A stretch of 64,000 nucleotides of DNA from CAZFDT01 sp964518335 (GTDB lineage: Bacteria; Planctomycetota; Phycisphaerae; Phycisphaerales; Phycisphaeraceae): the NCBI GenBank assembly GCA_964518335.1, contig CAZFDT010000005.1, positions 62,001 to 126,000 on the forward strand, in the 5' to 3' direction. Under the pieces are notes generated by a model, which was not told the DNA's origin, searched no databases, and worked only from the letters and a program-made list of their open reading frames with translations. The translations under genes and the position numbers were made by a program. Positions 24,630-32,694 of this stretch are shown piece by piece. How positions within the stretch are numbered: position 1 is the stretch's first letter; every line of letters starts with the position of its first letter.

Positions 24630-25934
24630 TCAGGGCTGTGCCGGCGCGCCATCGGCTGGCCGACCGTCCACGGTGTTCTCAAACGCGATGATGCCCTTGT
24701 TGTTGTCCTTCACATCCAGCGGGCGGCCGCACGACTCGACGACGTTGCGGACCACGAGGGGATGCGGGCTGCCTTGACCGACGTGGATGCCGAAGCGCGG
24801 GTTGTTGGTGGCGCGATTGCGGGCGATGAAGATGTAGGGGCCGCCGGTGGCGTGGCAGCAGATGCCGTCCTCCACCGCCGCGTCGCGCAGGTGATTGCCG
24901 ATCAACCGCACCCGGTTGGCGTGCCAGACGAGAATGTTCTTGTCATTCACCTCAGCGATCTCACAGCCGCTGACTTCGACGTCCTGGCTCTTGTGGATGG
25001 TGACGTTGTGCAGGCTGCCGCCCTTGATCGTCAGATTCTCGACCTTGACCCAGGCGCTTTCAACAATGCTGACCGCGCAACCGGCGCGCTGCTCTTCGCC
25101 GCCGCGGTCCACCGGCAGCGGGGCCGTCGGCGACTGGCCGGTCCTGTTGGCATCGATCGTTCCACCGCCGTGGATATAGACGCGCTTGACGCCCAGCACG
25201 AGGATCGCCGAATGACTGGTCGTGACATAGGCATTGCGCTCGACCAGGTAATCCTCGACGCGCCAACGCGACTTGGCATAGTTCACGCCCAGTGCTGCGT
25301 TGACCGTGAGGGTGTCGCCATCCGTCGCCGTGATGGTCGCCGTATCGCCGTATTTCCTGCCGCCCTTGTGGTTCTTGCGCGGATTGTCATCGACGAAGGT
25401 CACCCACTGACCCACACGAAAGCGGCCGGCATCCGCCACGTGGACCGTGACCTGGCCGGACGTGACGTCCCTGGTCAACTTGCTCGTGACCGCGTCAACG
25501 ACCCGCAGCGTGCCTTGCACTTCCAGCTCGGTGTTGTCCTTGGGCCGGATACTGTTACCCAGGTGGTAGATGCCGGGAAGGATGACGACCTTGCCGCCGG
25601 TGTCGGGCAGCGCGTCGATGGCCGCCTGGATCACGAGGTCGTCGTCCGTGCCGGTGCAGATGAAATCGCCTTGCTCTCCCGCCGGGGCCACGGTGCGCGT
25701 CGCCTCCGCCGGGAACCCCGGCCAGTCCATCACGCGGCTGCGGTGATACCAGTTGTCCTCATCGAGGATGCGGCTCCACGGCAACTGTTGCACCGCCTCG
25801 GGCGTGAGGTCGAAGTCCTTGGCCACCTGCTGGATGACCGCTTCGCGCGAGGACTTGCCCGGCTGCGCCACAGCCATGCCGGTCCAGCAGAAACAGACAG
25901 CCCACAACCCCGCAGTCCACATATGCACGTTCAT
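24630..25934 (-). CDS. Secreted parallel beta-helix protein, paralogue of the gene at 20666
   Basis: The 434-residue protein has a signal peptide (cleavage near AVA). It shares with the gene at 20666 the N-terminal module (REAVIQQVAKDF; PWSRI; NWYHRSRVMDWP) and the helix segments DDDLVIQAAIDALPDTGGK, GGTIDANRTG and RLIGNHLRDAAVEDGICC. The Pectate_lyase_3 type start and central beta-helix suggest a polysaccharide-active or polysaccharide-binding secreted protein. It overlaps the upstream BNR gene as ATGA (25931-25934), so the two are co-translated. The alternation helix, BNR, helix, BNR in this operon points to duplication of a two-gene unit. Confidence 0.75.
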   Translation of the reverse strand: MNVHMWTAGLWAVCFCWTGMAVAQPGKSSREAVIQQVAKDFDLTPEAVQQLPWSRILDEDNWYHRSRVMDWPGFPAEATRTVAPAGEQGDFICTGTDDDLVIQAAIDALPDTGGKVVILPGIYHLGNSIRPKDNTELEVQGTLRVVDAVTSKLTRDVTSGQVTVHVADAGRFRVGQWVTFVDDNPRKNHKGGRKYGDTATITATDGDTLTVNAALGVNYAKSRWRVEDYLVERNAYVTTSHSAILVLGVKRVYIHGGGTIDANRTGQSPTAPLPVDRGGEEQRAGCAVSIVESAWVKVENLTIKGGSLHNVTIHKSQDVEVSGCEIAEVNDKNILVWHANRVRLIGNHLRDAAVEDGICCHATGGPYIFIARNRATNNPRFGIHVGQGSPHPLVVRNVVESCGRPLDVKDNNKGIIAFENTVDGRPADGAPAQP

Positions 25935-27472
25935 CTGGTGTTACCTTGCCTTGGGGGGTACGAAAAAGCCGTGCCCTCACCGACAAAGTCGGCTTCCTGC
26001 AACGTCACCCGCACCGGGCCTTGCTTGGCGACGAGCCACAGCGTGCCGGGCGTCGCCTCGTAGATGTAGGGATATGCCAGCCACGAGCCTTTTTTCTCGA
26101 CAATGACCACAGGCTCGCTCCAGGTGCGGGCCTCGTCCTCGGAGAAGGCCAGGACCAGTTGCGTGCGATGCGGGATGCCCGGTTTGGGACGCGCGGCCAC
26201 GGCGGGGTCGCGCCGCTGTTGGCGTCCAGGAACCTGGGCTTCCACGAGGCCGTCGCCGGCTTGAGTGAGCAGCCGGTTCCACGTCATCACCAGCCGGCCG
26301 CTGGCCAGACGGCAGACATAGGCGGGCGAGCTGCTCGCATCGATGCCGCTGGCTTGAAGGTTGTCCCATGTCAGGCCGTTGTCTGATGAGAACGCCTCCC
26401 AGAACTGGCCCAGCGCCTCGGTGGTTCGCAGCACGATCCACAGCCGGCCGTCATTGAGTTGCGTCAGCGTGGACTCGAACGTGCCAGCATGGTCGCCGCT
26501 GCCCGCCCCCTCGTAGTCGATCAGGTTGCTGCGCCGCCACGTCTTGCCGTCGTCGGCCGACACCATCGTGTATTGACCATGGCGGCGGCGCTGCGGCTCA
26601 GGCAGAAAGGCCTGCACGGGCACGACGACCTGGCCGTCGGTCGTCTGAATGATGTCGTTGAGTGCGCCGCAGTAGCCTTCGAAGATCCGCTGGCGGTCGA
26701 TCCAGGTCTTGCCGTCGTCGAGGCTGCGGATCGCCCACACGTCGAGGCTCTGCTTGTCGGACGACCAGACGAAGTTCTCCATGTCCATATAGACGGCGAT
26801 GATCGCGCCGTCGCGGGTGCGCATGCCGATGAGCGCCTTGCTGGGGCGGCCGGGGCCCTGGCCGTCGTACATCGTGACGCGCTGGGGCCAGGTGCGCCCG
26901 CCGTCGTCGCTGAAGACGGCCTCGCCGTTGTGGAACGTCAGCAGCCGGCCGTCGTCGAGCGGGATGAACGGTCCGTTGTGGTCGATCGCCAGCCACTGGA
27001 CCGCGCGGTGCAGCCGCAGCGGGCCGACGGCGTCAAGGGGATAGCCGGTGACGGTCACGCCATCGGGCTCTTTGATGTCCACCCGGCCGTAGTACTGCTC
27101 GTTGGTCCACAGCTTGGCTTCGACGTCACCGGGCAAACGGTAGAGGGTGAAGCCGTCGGCCTGGCTGGCGACCGTGCCTTCGCCGAGGCGATCGACCGGC
27201 GAAACCACGTCCTGTTCAAGGTAGCGGGCAAGGGTCGGGACGTCGCTCTTGCCGGGATAGACTGATACCTCCGTGCCATTGGGCTTTTTGATGGTGATCA
27301 GCCCGTTGTGCCATTTCCGGGCGATCGTGCCGTTGTCGAACTTGTAGAGCGTGTAGGTCTTGGCTTCGACGGCGACCTTGCCCTTGTCGAGGGGCGATTG
27401 GGCATGGGCCGACGCCAGAAGAACCAGCGTCAGGGCGGCGGTCATCATGAAACACTTGGGCTGAATGGGCAT
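25931..27472 (-). CDS. BNR/sialidase-fold secreted protein A
   Basis: Two in-frame ATGs exist; 27472 is preferred because AGGAG lies six bases before it, whereas it directly abuts ATG 27478. The 513-residue product has a signal peptide ending AHA. After about 130 residues of N-terminal beta structure comes one propeller with five Asp boxes (SDDGGRTW, SLDDGKTW, SADDGKTW, SSDNGLTW and the degenerate SEDEARTW). The sequence around GYCGALNDIIQTTDGQVVVP is nearly repeated in the proteins at 30371 and 31543, so these are close paralogues. First gene of the minus operon that ends with the aldo/keto reductase. Confidence 0.75.
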   Translation of the reverse strand: MPIQPKCFMMTAALTLVLLASAHAQSPLDKGKVAVEAKTYTLYKFDNGTIARKWHNGLITIKKPNGTEVSVYPGKSDVPTLARYLEQDVVSPVDRLGEGTVASQADGFTLYRLPGDVEAKLWTNEQYYGRVDIKEPDGVTVTGYPLDAVGPLRLHRAVQWLAIDHNGPFIPLDDGRLLTFHNGEAVFSDDGGRTWPQRVTMYDGQGPGRPSKALIGMRTRDGAIIAVYMDMENFVWSSDKQSLDVWAIRSLDDGKTWIDRQRIFEGYCGALNDIIQTTDGQVVVPVQAFLPEPQRRRHGQYTMVSADDGKTWRRSNLIDYEGAGSGDHAGTFESTLTQLNDGRLWIVLRTTEALGQFWEAFSSDNGLTWDNLQASGIDASSSPAYVCRLASGRLVMTWNRLLTQAGDGLVEAQVPGRQQRRDPAVAARPKPGIPHRTQLVLAFSEDEARTWSEPVVIVEKKGSWLAYPYIYEATPGTLWLVAKQGPVRVTLQEADFVGEGTAFSYPPRQGNTR

Positions 27473-27572
27473 TGACATCTCCTGGGCGTCATTGTAGATT
27501 TAGTTTGCATAAACACAATATTCTTGTCAACATTTTTTTGCATTTTTAATCAACAATGATTGAGGTGTGGAC
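27473..27572. promoter_or_regulatory. Divergent promoter region between BNR protein A and the FG-GAP lipoprotein
   Basis: About 100 bases, distinctly AT-rich in a GC-rich neighbourhood. It contains the third TTGTCAACA copy (27524-27532), whose complement holds TTGACA, but the hexamer 17 bases downstream on the minus strand (CAAACT) is a weak -10. On the plus strand TTGTCA is followed at 15 bases by TTTAAT. An imperfect GTTTGCATAAAC dyad lies at 27503-27514. Both operons of the BNR cluster start here, so shared control from this stretch is likely. Confidence 0.5.
27524..27532. promoter_or_regulatory. TTGTCAACA element, copy 3
   Basis: Exact third copy of the 9-mer found at 13828 and 17499, here in the divergent BNR/FG-GAP promoter region and flanked by T-runs. 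Confidence 0.45.
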
Positions 27573-30359
27573 ATGACGGCCTCTCCTCCAGCACGTGTGA
27601 TGGCATGGTCGGCGGTGGTGGCCGCCCTGGCGGGATGTTCGTCGCTCTCGCCGCAGGGTGTTTCGCTCATCCACGACAGCTTTGAGGACTTCAGTACGGG
27701 GCGGCTGGACGGCAGCGGGCAGAACATGTACGTCAGCCACGACGGGGCCATCCGCGCCATCCATCGCTTTGACCTGAACGAAGACGGGTACCTGGACCTG
27801 GTCTTCAACAACACACACAACGACCATCGCAACCAGGACGCTTCGGTTGCCACGGTGGGCCGGGATGGAACCATCGCCGTGCAGCCGTTACCCATTCGAG
27901 GCTCCGAACGGGTCGTATCCGCCGATTTCAACGCCGACGGCTTGGCGGACTTGGCGTTTCTGCCGTCCAACCGAAGTATCCAGTCGTCTCGCCAATACGT
28001 CCACGTTGTCTGGGGCCATCGCGACGGGTGGACCTCGGCGACCACGACCGGCCTGCTGACGGTTTACGATCCCAAGGACCTGGCGGTGGCGGACCTGAAC
28101 CATGACGGCTGGCCTGACCTGGTGGTGCTGTCGCATCCGCCGACCCATGTGCGGGCGAATCCCGCCAAAGAGATGGTGGCCCGCGTGTTCTGGGGCTCGG
28201 CGACGGGCTTCAGCCTGTTGCGGTTCGTGGACATTCCTCTGCCGCATGAGGCCAGCGTCCTTGCGGCCGCCGATCTGGACCAGGACGGGCACGCGGACCT
28301 GGCCGTGGCCTGCGGCAACAAGCTGCTGTTATTTCGAGGTCCGATCCAGTCCGCCGAGGCAGGCGCCGTTGCAGTGGACCTGGAGGCGAACGTGACCGCC
28401 CTGGCGGTCGATGGCGGGTCGCTGATCCTGGCCGACGCCGACCACGGCATTCATCGCCTGAACGTGGCGGCGAACGGGCAGCCGGCCAAACCGGCGCTGC
28501 TGTTGACCGCACGGGTCGCCCGCCTTCGCGTGGCGGACTTGGACGGCGACGGCCATGCCGATCTTCTCACCACCGGCCTGCGCACCAGTGCCGCGGCGGG
28601 AGGCGAACAAGGCGCGGCCCGCGGCGAGGACCGCGCAACGATCTACTGGGGCGGCCCCGACGGCTTCAGCGCGGACCGCGCCCTGACGCTGCCCGATCCC
28701 TACGTCTCCGCCATGGACATGGGCGACTTCAACGGCGACGGCATCGCCGACCTGGTGCTGTCGGTGTACCAGACCGCGACGGTCTATGAAACGCAGTCCC
28801 CGATCTGGCTGAACAACGGCGACCGCACCTTCACGCGGATGGCGGCGACCGTCCCCACCAGCGGCGCGCGGGACGTGCTGGTCGTCGCGGCCGACGACGC
28901 CAACCCCGTCCGCACGGTTATCTGCAACAACATCGGCGGCACGCTGGACGAGCGCGTGCCGATCTACATCTACTGGGGCGACCGCAAGGGCTTCGATCCC
29001 GAGCGCCGCCTGGAGATTCCCTTCACCTCCGGGTACGAGTGCAGCGTCGCGGACCTGAATCTCGACGGGTTCACGGACCTGGTGCTGCTCAACTCCGGCC
29101 ACGCCTTCCAGCCGGACAACCCCACGCGTGGCGCCAACATCTTCTGGGGAAATGCCGACGGGTTTGACCTGGACAACCCAACGATCCTGCACGAGTACTG
29201 CGTCTGGACCAGCGGCATCGCCGACTTGAACAAGGACGGTCATCTCGACCTGGTGCTGGGGTCGTTCCAGCACATCCCCGGCTACGTCGGCGATGACGAA
29301 CCGGAAGTCCTGGTGATCTATTACGGCGGGGCCGACGGGTTTACACGCGACCGGCGCGTGGCGTTGCCTTCACCGCGACGATCGACCGGCAACGTTATCG
29401 CCGACTACAACAATGACGGCTGGCTGGACATCGCCGTCGCCGACTATCTGACGCACACCGTCCGCATCTTCTGGGGAGGGGCGGAGGGCTTCGATGCCCA
29501 GCGAAAGCAGGAGATCGAAGTGCCCGCCGCCATCGTGGTCAAAACCGCGGACCTCAATGCCGACGGCTGGCTGGACCTGCTCGTGGGAAGCTACCACGAC
29601 AAGTTCAGCGGACATCAGGACACGGGCATGTTCATCTTCTGGGGCGGCCCCGATGGCTACTCACCCACGCGCCAGCAATGGCTGCCCGCGCTGACGCCCG
29701 TCGGGATCACGGTCGCCGATCTTGACGGCGACGGACATCTGGACATCTTCTGCGCGGCGTACCACGGCAACGGGACGCGCGAATCCCTGCCCAGCACGAT
29801 CTTCTGGGGCGGTCCCGACGGCTATTCGCCCGGCAACCGTTCCATCCTGGTGTGCGACAGCGCCAGCGACGCCCTGGCCGGCGACTTCAACGGCGACGGC
29901 CTGCTCGACCTGGCGGTGTCTTGCCACACCCGCGACGGCGACCACCGCACCGACTCGCTGGTGTTCTTCAACGATGGCAACCGCTTCCGTGATCCGCAGG
30001 TGCAGCGCCTGCCCACAATGGGCGCCCACTGGATGTACTACCAGGACATGGGCCATGTCGCCCACCGCCGGTTCGAGCAGTGGTACGAGTCGGCGCCGCT
30101 GCAGTGGAGCCACGTCGCGCGAGGCGGCAGGCTCAAAGCCGACGCCACGATGCCCAGGGACACTCGCTTGACGTGGTTCGTCCGCTCCGCCGCCAGCGTG
30201 GATGAACTGTCCCATCAGCCCTGGCGACCGGTCGTCCGCGGCGGGTTCTCTCTTCACCACACCGACCGTTGCCTGCAGTATCGGGCCGTGCTGCAGTCGT
30301 CCAACGGCGACCGCTACCCCGCCATCGACCGCGTCCGCATTGACCTCCCCACCAGGTAA
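27573..30359 (+). CDS. FG-GAP/VCBS-repeat lipoprotein
   Basis: ATG 27573 is favoured by GAGG seven bases upstream; GTG 27567 is in frame. The 928-residue protein has a lipoprotein signal with lipobox AALAGC, so it is predicted to be lipid-anchored. It is built from FG-GAP/VCBS repeats with Ca-binding type D.NGDG.aDL loops, for example DFNGDGIADLVL, DLDGDGHLDIF, DFNGDGLLDLAV, DLNKDGHLDLVL, each followed by WGG.DGF. It forms a large propeller assembly of integrin-alpha type. The last ~90 residues form a small beta-domain. Such proteins may capture or present polysaccharide at the surface. First gene of the plus-strand operon. Confidence 0.82.
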   Translation: MTASPPARVMAWSAVVAALAGCSSLSPQGVSLIHDSFEDFSTGRLDGSGQNMYVSHDGAIRAIHRFDLNEDGYLDLVFNNTHNDHRNQDASVATVGRDGTIAVQPLPIRGSERVVSADFNADGLADLAFLPSNRSIQSSRQYVHVVWGHRDGWTSATTTGLLTVYDPKDLAVADLNHDGWPDLVVLSHPPTHVRANPAKEMVARVFWGSATGFSLLRFVDIPLPHEASVLAAADLDQDGHADLAVACGNKLLLFRGPIQSAEAGAVAVDLEANVTALAVDGGSLILADADHGIHRLNVAANGQPAKPALLLTARVARLRVADLDGDGHADLLTTGLRTSAAAGGEQGAARGEDRATIYWGGPDGFSADRALTLPDPYVSAMDMGDFNGDGIADLVLSVYQTATVYETQSPIWLNNGDRTFTRMAATVPTSGARDVLVVAADDANPVRTVICNNIGGTLDERVPIYIYWGDRKGFDPERRLEIPFTSGYECSVADLNLDGFTDLVLLNSGHAFQPDNPTRGANIFWGNADGFDLDNPTILHEYCVWTSGIADLNKDGHLDLVLGSFQHIPGYVGDDEPEVLVIYYGGADGFTRDRRVALPSPRRSTGNVIADYNNDGWLDIAVADYLTHTVRIFWGGAEGFDAQRKQEIEVPAAIVVKTADLNADGWLDLLVGSYHDKFSGHQDTGMFIFWGGPDGYSPTRQQWLPALTPVGITVADLDGDGHLDIFCAAYHGNGTRESLPSTIFWGGPDGYSPGNRSILVCDSASDALAGDFNGDGLLDLAVSCHTRDGDHRTDSLVFFNDGNRFRDPQVQRLPTMGAHWMYYQDMGHVAHRRFEQWYESAPLQWSHVARGGRLKADATMPRDTRLTWFVRSAASVDELSHQPWRPVVRGGFSLHHTDRCLQYRAVLQSSNGDRYPAIDRVRIDLPTR

Positions 30360-30370
30360 AGGACCACCGC

Positions 30371-31537
30371 ATGAATCGCCATTCCATGATCGGACTGATG
30401 CTGGCCGCCGCGTTGCTCACCGCCGCCGCCCACGCCCAAGACCAAAGCCCTATCGGTGAGCTGATGCTGCACCCCAAAGTCGAGCAGCGGGCTACCCCCC
30501 CAACACGGAACTACGTGCGGCTGAGCGATCCGCGCCTCATGTATCTTGCGGCCGGGGGGCAGGTGATGATCAGCGACGATGACGGACAAATCTGGACGCA
30601 AGGCACGAAGATCCCCACGCCCAGGGGCACCGCCTTCGCCCCGCGCGGCGACGGCGGCACGATCACCATCCGAGCCCGAAGCGGCGCAATCATCGTGGTC
30701 TATCTCGACTGGACGAGCAAGAACTGGCGTGGCCCCGACAAGACCCTTCATGCATGGTCGGTCCGCAGCCTCGACGACGGCCAGACCTGGGCCGATCAGC
30801 AGATGATCTTCGATGGCTACTGCGGCGCGATCATGGACATCATCCAGACGAAGGATGGCCACATCGTCGTGCCCGTCCAGGCGTGGCTGCCCGATCGCGG
30901 TCGACACGGACAATACGCTTACGTTTCATCGGATGACGGGCAGACATGGACCCGCAGCAATCTGGTCGATGCCGAAGAGACCGGCAGCGGCGGGCATGCC
31001 GGCACGTTTGAAGCTGCCTTAACACAACTCTCAGACGGTCGGCTGTGGATGTTGTTGCGCTCGACCGAGAAGCTGGGTCGGCTCTATCAGGCGTTCTCGC
31101 GCGACAACGGCCTGACATGGGAAGAGGTGGGGCCCACGGACATCGATAGCAGCAGTTCGCCTGCCGCCGTGCTGCGACTGCAAAGCGGGCGGCTGGCCAT
31201 GGTGTGGAATCGCCTCCATCCTGCTACGACAACCGATTTGATCTCGGCTCCGAGCAATGAGGTCACTGCCGAGGCAAGGCGAAACGTCAAGGGGCCGAAA
31301 CCCCAAGTCCCGCACCGTGAAGACCTGTGGCTTGCATTTTCAGAAGACGACGGCAGGAGTTGGACAGAACCGGTCGTGATTGCGAAACAGAAGGGCAACT
31401 GGCTTGCCTATTGCCGCATCTTTGAAGTCAAGCCCGGCGAGCTGTGGATCGACGCTGCCCAGGGCGGCTTGGTTATCACACTGCACGAGAAGGATTTCGT
31501 CGACGACGGTTCGTCGTTCTCATACCCACAGAGGTGA
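30371..31537 (+). CDS. BNR/sialidase-fold secreted protein B
   Basis: The 388-residue protein has a signal peptide ending AHA, and starts 12 bases after the lipoprotein gene. Single propeller with Asp boxes SDDDGQIW, SLDDGQTW, SSDDGQTW, SRDNGLTW and SEDDGRSW. The segment GYCGAIMDIIQTKDGHIVVP is nearly identical in layout to those in the proteins at 25931 and 31543. Unlike protein A it lacks the N-terminal extension. Predicted extracellular glycosidase-fold protein; enzyme activity not shown. Confidence 0.77.
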   Translation: MNRHSMIGLMLAAALLTAAAHAQDQSPIGELMLHPKVEQRATPPTRNYVRLSDPRLMYLAAGGQVMISDDDGQIWTQGTKIPTPRGTAFAPRGDGGTITIRARSGAIIVVYLDWTSKNWRGPDKTLHAWSVRSLDDGQTWADQQMIFDGYCGAIMDIIQTKDGHIVVPVQAWLPDRGRHGQYAYVSSDDGQTWTRSNLVDAEETGSGGHAGTFEAALTQLSDGRLWMLLRSTEKLGRLYQAFSRDNGLTWEEVGPTDIDSSSSPAAVLRLQSGRLAMVWNRLHPATTTDLISAPSNEVTAEARRNVKGPKPQVPHREDLWLAFSEDDGRSWTEPVVIAKQKGNWLAYCRIFEVKPGELWIDAAQGGLVITLHEKDFVDDGSSFSYPQR

Positions 31538-31542
31538 TGGAC

Positions 31543-32694
31543 ATGAAAGTCAACGCGGTTCACATGTGGTCGCTGATCTGCGCCGCCGTGCTGATGACGC
31601 CGGTGTTGGCCCAGCCGACGAAGGAAGGCGACTTCGATCATCCCTTGCTGACGTTCGTGCCCAAGGCGCAGCACCTGCCTTGGCCGCTGGTGGATTTGGG
31701 CGACGGACGGTGGATGAGCTTCAAGGACGGCGGCGCAATAGTCTCGACAGACCGAGGCCGGACGTGGTCGGCTCCGACACCGATGTACGAGGGCGACGGG
31801 CCGGGCCGACCCAAGGGCATTTCTCAAGCGGTCTGTGCGCCCGGCGGCGCGATCGTCGCCGTCTATGTCGATATCGAGAACCGTAAGTGGCTCTGGGGCA
31901 CCAGCCCCACCAGCGTTGAGGACTCACGGCTGGATGTGTGGACCATCCGCAGCCTCGACGGCGGCCAGACCTGGCAGGATCGCCAACGCATCTACAAAGG
32001 CTGGTGCGGCGCGATTCTCGACATCATCGTCACCAGCGACGGTGGCATTGTCGTACCGGTGCAAGAAGCGATCCCCAACCCCGGCCGACACGGTCAAGCC
32101 ATCTACGTCTCCCAAGATGACGGCACGACCTGGACGCGCAGCAATCTCATCGACTTGGGTGGCTCGGGCGATCACGACGGCGTGTACGAGGCCACACTCG
32201 TCGAACTCGCCGAGGGCCGCCTATGGATGCTCGCACGTACGCCGTGGGACCGCCTATGGGAAGCCTTCTCATATGACAAGGGCCTGACCTGGCCGCTGGT
32301 GTCGCCCAGCCTGATTGATGCCAGCAGTTCGCCCGGCTACCTGCACCGCCTGGCCAACGGCAAGCTCGTGCTCGTCTGGAACCGTCTCTACCCCGAGGGC
32401 GAGGACAGCTTTGCCCGCAATACCCTCGGCTCTCACTATCCCACCAGCAGCCACCGCGGCGAGTTGTCAATCGCTTTCTCCGATGACGAAGGGGCCAGTT
32501 GGAGTCAGCCCATCGTCATCATCCGCCGCCCCGGCCGCCGTGTCGCCTATCCGAATCTGATCGAACTGGGGCCGGGGCAACTGCAACTCTTCGTCAGCGG
32601 CTCGCAGTATTCATTTTCCGCCGACGCTCTGTACGACACCTTGGCCGATGAGCAGAAGCATTCTTACGCCAATCGAAAGCAGTTCGCGCGATGA
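31543..32694 (+). CDS. BNR/sialidase-fold secreted protein C
   Basis: ATG 31543 with GAGGTG seven bases upstream, partly inside the preceding stop region; ATG 31537 is an alternative. The 383-residue protein has a signal peptide ending VLA (QPTKEG follows). Asp boxes STDRGRTW, SLDGGQTW, SQDDGTTW, SYDKGLTW, SDDEGASW. It is paralogous to proteins A and B through GWCGAILDIIVTSDGGIVVP. Its stop overlaps the next start as ATGA (32691-32694), which couples it to the membrane glycosyltransferase-like gene. Confidence 0.77.
   Translation: MKVNAVHMWSLICAAVLMTPVLAQPTKEGDFDHPLLTFVPKAQHLPWPLVDLGDGRWMSFKDGGAIVSTDRGRTWSAPTPMYEGDGPGRPKGISQAVCAPGGAIVAVYVDIENRKWLWGTSPTSVEDSRLDVWTIRSLDGGQTWQDRQRIYKGWCGAILDIIVTSDGGIVVPVQEAIPNPGRHGQAIYVSQDDGTTWTRSNLIDLGGSGDHDGVYEATLVELAEGRLWMLARTPWDRLWEAFSYDKGLTWPLVSPSLIDASSSPGYLHRLANGKLVLVWNRLYPEGEDSFARNTLGSHYPTSSHRGELSIAFSDDEGASWSQPIVIIRRPGRRVAYPNLIELGPGQLQLFVSGSQYSFSADALYDTLADEQKHSYANRKQFAR

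Noticed and set aside
22139..24691. An 850-codon open frame on the plus strand
   Set aside because: It is the antisense of the BNR double-propeller gene; Arg/Ala/Val-rich, no domain, no ribosome-binding site. It is a high-GC shadow.
24600..26063. A 487-codon plus-strand open frame
   Set aside because: Antisense to the beta-helix gene at 24630 and part of the BNR gene; composition typical of a shadow frame.
21935..32694. Naming the BNR proteins as sialidases
   Set aside because: The Asp boxes show the fold only; FRIP-type and catalytic residues were not identified, and related folds include other glycosidases and binders.
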